NCBI GenBank assembly: GCA_900088475.1
Contig: FLMG01002197.1
Location: 1-45,434 of the forward strand
DNA from: Hyphochytrium catenoides
Taxonomy: Eukaryota > Sar > Hyphochytriomycetes > Hyphochytriales > Hyphochytriaceae
Length of the DNA: 45,434 nt
Reading direction: 5' to 3'
Made by a program: the position numbers and the translations under genes. The notes under the pieces were generated by a model that saw only the letters and a program-made list of their open reading frames with translations, was not told the DNA's origin and did not search any database. Below, in pieces: positions 44,391-45,434 of the stretch. The first letter of the stretch is position 1. Each line of letters starts with the position of its first letter.

Positions 44391-44906
44391 TCCTGCCCTT
44401 CGCTTCTTTCTTACTCTACCCTGCTTCTTTAAACCTTTGTCCACAATCGGCTCGGCCATCCGTGCCGATCCTTGGTTCTTGCTGATGGCAGGGAAGCCCC
44501 TCCTCCTTTCTGCCTCTCTCTGAACTCTTTCTCCTGCTGGACATCCTTTCCCGACCACTAGACGGGGCTTATCGCTCTCACGTTGTCCTGTGCGTTCATT
44601 TCCCAGTCGGCTTGCTTCCACTCCTCCTCCTCCTCGTTCTCCTCGAACTCTACATGCCCTTCATCGTCCTGTGGCTTCCCGCTCACTCTTTGCAATCTCA
44701 TTCTTGCTCTGCTTGTCCTTCGCCCCCACTATACCCTCGGCTGCCCATTGACCCCTTCCATGAGAGTGCTTCTCCGCCCATAAAAGACTGAAGACTCCTG
44801 GGCCTGCAGAAGAGCTGCCGGGGAAAGTGGAAGGCCATGTGCTGCATGAGAGAAAAGTAAGGCATCCCACACAGGGTTATGATCCTTCCATGTTCACCAC
44901 CTTGCG

Positions 44907-45434
44907 ATGCCATCCAACAGACTAGAGAGAGTAAAAGGCCCAGAGGTCATGCTGTCAAAGAACAACGAAGATCCTCCCCCACCGTTCATAGAAGGCATCC
45001 GGGCGAGGAGACACCTCCACGTAAGAGGCAGTCCTAGTGGCGCAGATGGAGAGGGGGATCTCCCTCCTTATAGGGCTCAGGACCCTGGCACAGGGAAGCT
45101 AATGAGGGGGCTAGAGTCCGAACCATTGCCTATGTATAGGCCGAAGCAGGACCAGTACGTGGAGACTCGAAAGGAGGAGTTACCTGTGTACCCATCTTCG
45201 AAAGCTGCAGCTAGCACGAACTCAACAGCTTTAGCAAGAAAGAAGATGACGAGAGCGATAGACAGCAGTCCGCCGCCATATCATAAGGACCTCCAAGTAA
45301 GAGGCAGTCCTAGTGGCGCAGATAGAGAGGGGGATCTCCCTCCTAATAGGCACCAGGCCCCTGGCGCAGGGAAGCTAATGAGGGGGCTAGAGTCCGAACC
45401 ATTGCCTATGTATAGGCCGAAGCAGGACCAGGAA
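44907..45434 (+). CDS. Pro/Tyr-motif protein with long internal repeat (partial, runs off window)
   Basis: Begins at ATG 44907, with an in-frame TGA upstream at 44880-44882, and stays open for 176 codons to the window end. I do not recognise the family. A 45-residue block (VRGSPSGAD, then EGDLPP, GKLMRGLESEPLPMYRPKQD) occurs at 45021-45155 and again at 45297-45431, with 92-residue spacing and few substitutions. The product is polar, rich in Pro, Arg, Glu and Asp, and has many LPxY and PPxY-like sites (LPPY, LPMY, LPVY, PPPY). The high similarity of the copies at the DNA level suggests recent duplication. It could be a disordered scaffold or an effector-like repetitive protein; downstream exons are outside the window. 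Confidence 0.6.
   Translation, partial: MPSNRLERVKGPEVMLSKNNEDPPPPFIEGIRARRHLHVRGSPSGADGEGDLPPYRAQDPGTGKLMRGLESEPLPMYRPKQDQYVETRKEELPVYPSSKAAASTNSTALARKKMTRAIDSSPPPYHKDLQVRGSPSGADREGDLPPNRHQAPGAGKLMRGLESEPLPMYRPKQDQE
45021..45434. repeat. 276-bp tandem repeat within coding sequence
   Basis: The sequence beginning GTAAGAGGCAGTCCTAGTGG at 45021 recurs at 45297. The first 135 bp of each unit match at nearly every base. The remaining 141 bp of unit 1 cannot be compared because unit 2 is cut by the window end. Confidence 0.93.

Larger units (their letters stand above)
43642..44906. other. Divergent spacer with CT tracts and repeated GCTAGC motif
   Basis: This region lies between the divergent SCPx gene and the right-end open frame. 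It contains three copies of a GCTAGC(C/T)GTTAGC motif (43902-44062) and long CT tracts (44137-44390). Open frames through the CT tract are low-complexity artefacts. Confidence 0.5.

Noticed and set aside
44076-44621. Ser/Leu-rich and Arg/Glu-rich open frames through 44.1-44.6 kb
   Set aside because: Translation of a CT microsatellite in six frames; no start context, splice sites or family motif.

Overview
The window is nuclear DNA from an intron-rich eukaryote. Almost every recognisable protein is split by GT-AG introns, mostly 45-330 bp, and reading frames join cleanly across them. The coding set is eukaryotic: linker histone, TIM22, COA4, SFI1, LRRC40, SCPx, ETF-alpha and an SLC44 transporter. 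The first gene is a bacterial/plastid-style TrmB tRNA methyltransferase of the kind plants and algae carry, and introns and spacers are full of (CT)n/(GA)n tracts. This suggests a unicellular eukaryote, possibly from an algal or stramenopile/cryptophyte-like lineage, but the sequence does not settle the taxon. There are two assembly gaps, at 16631-16658 and 30144-30168.

Layout, left to right. 0-5.3 kb holds three tRNA-modification enzymes: TrmB (+), the TrhO-type rhodanese hydroxylase (-) and Qri7/OSGEPL1 (+). All have an Arg-rich, presequence-like N-terminus. 5.7-12.8 kb holds a predicted single-pass membrane protein (-), a 13-exon carnitine acyltransferase (+) and an eEF1A-lysine-methyltransferase-like protein with a Cys/His-rich N-terminus (-). 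13.7-18.6 kb holds a small COA4 gene (+), histone H1 (-), a poorly understood coding-like stretch (-) and a complete 12-exon ETF-alpha gene (-). 19.3-27.8 kb holds a long SFI1-like centrin-binding repeat protein (+) facing a choline-transporter-like protein (-). 27.8-30.4 kb is a microsatellite-rich spacer. 30.4-40.3 kb holds LRRC40 with a C-terminal extension (+), an unidentified gene (-), a TIM22 translocase (+) and a TPR-type protein (-). 41.9-43.6 kb holds the peroxisomal thiolase-SCP2 fusion (-). The right end is an open reading frame with a 276-bp repeat running off the window.

There is no operon or mobile-element system. Two patterns stand out. Transcription alternates strand almost gene by gene, giving tail-to-tail pairs whose stop codons are often only 20-220 bp apart. 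The gene content is rich in organellar functions: tRNA maturation, carnitine shuttle, ETF, SCPx thiolysis, cytochrome-oxidase assembly and inner-membrane import. All exon models come from reading the sequence by eye and matching phase and family motifs; no alignment or transcript was available.
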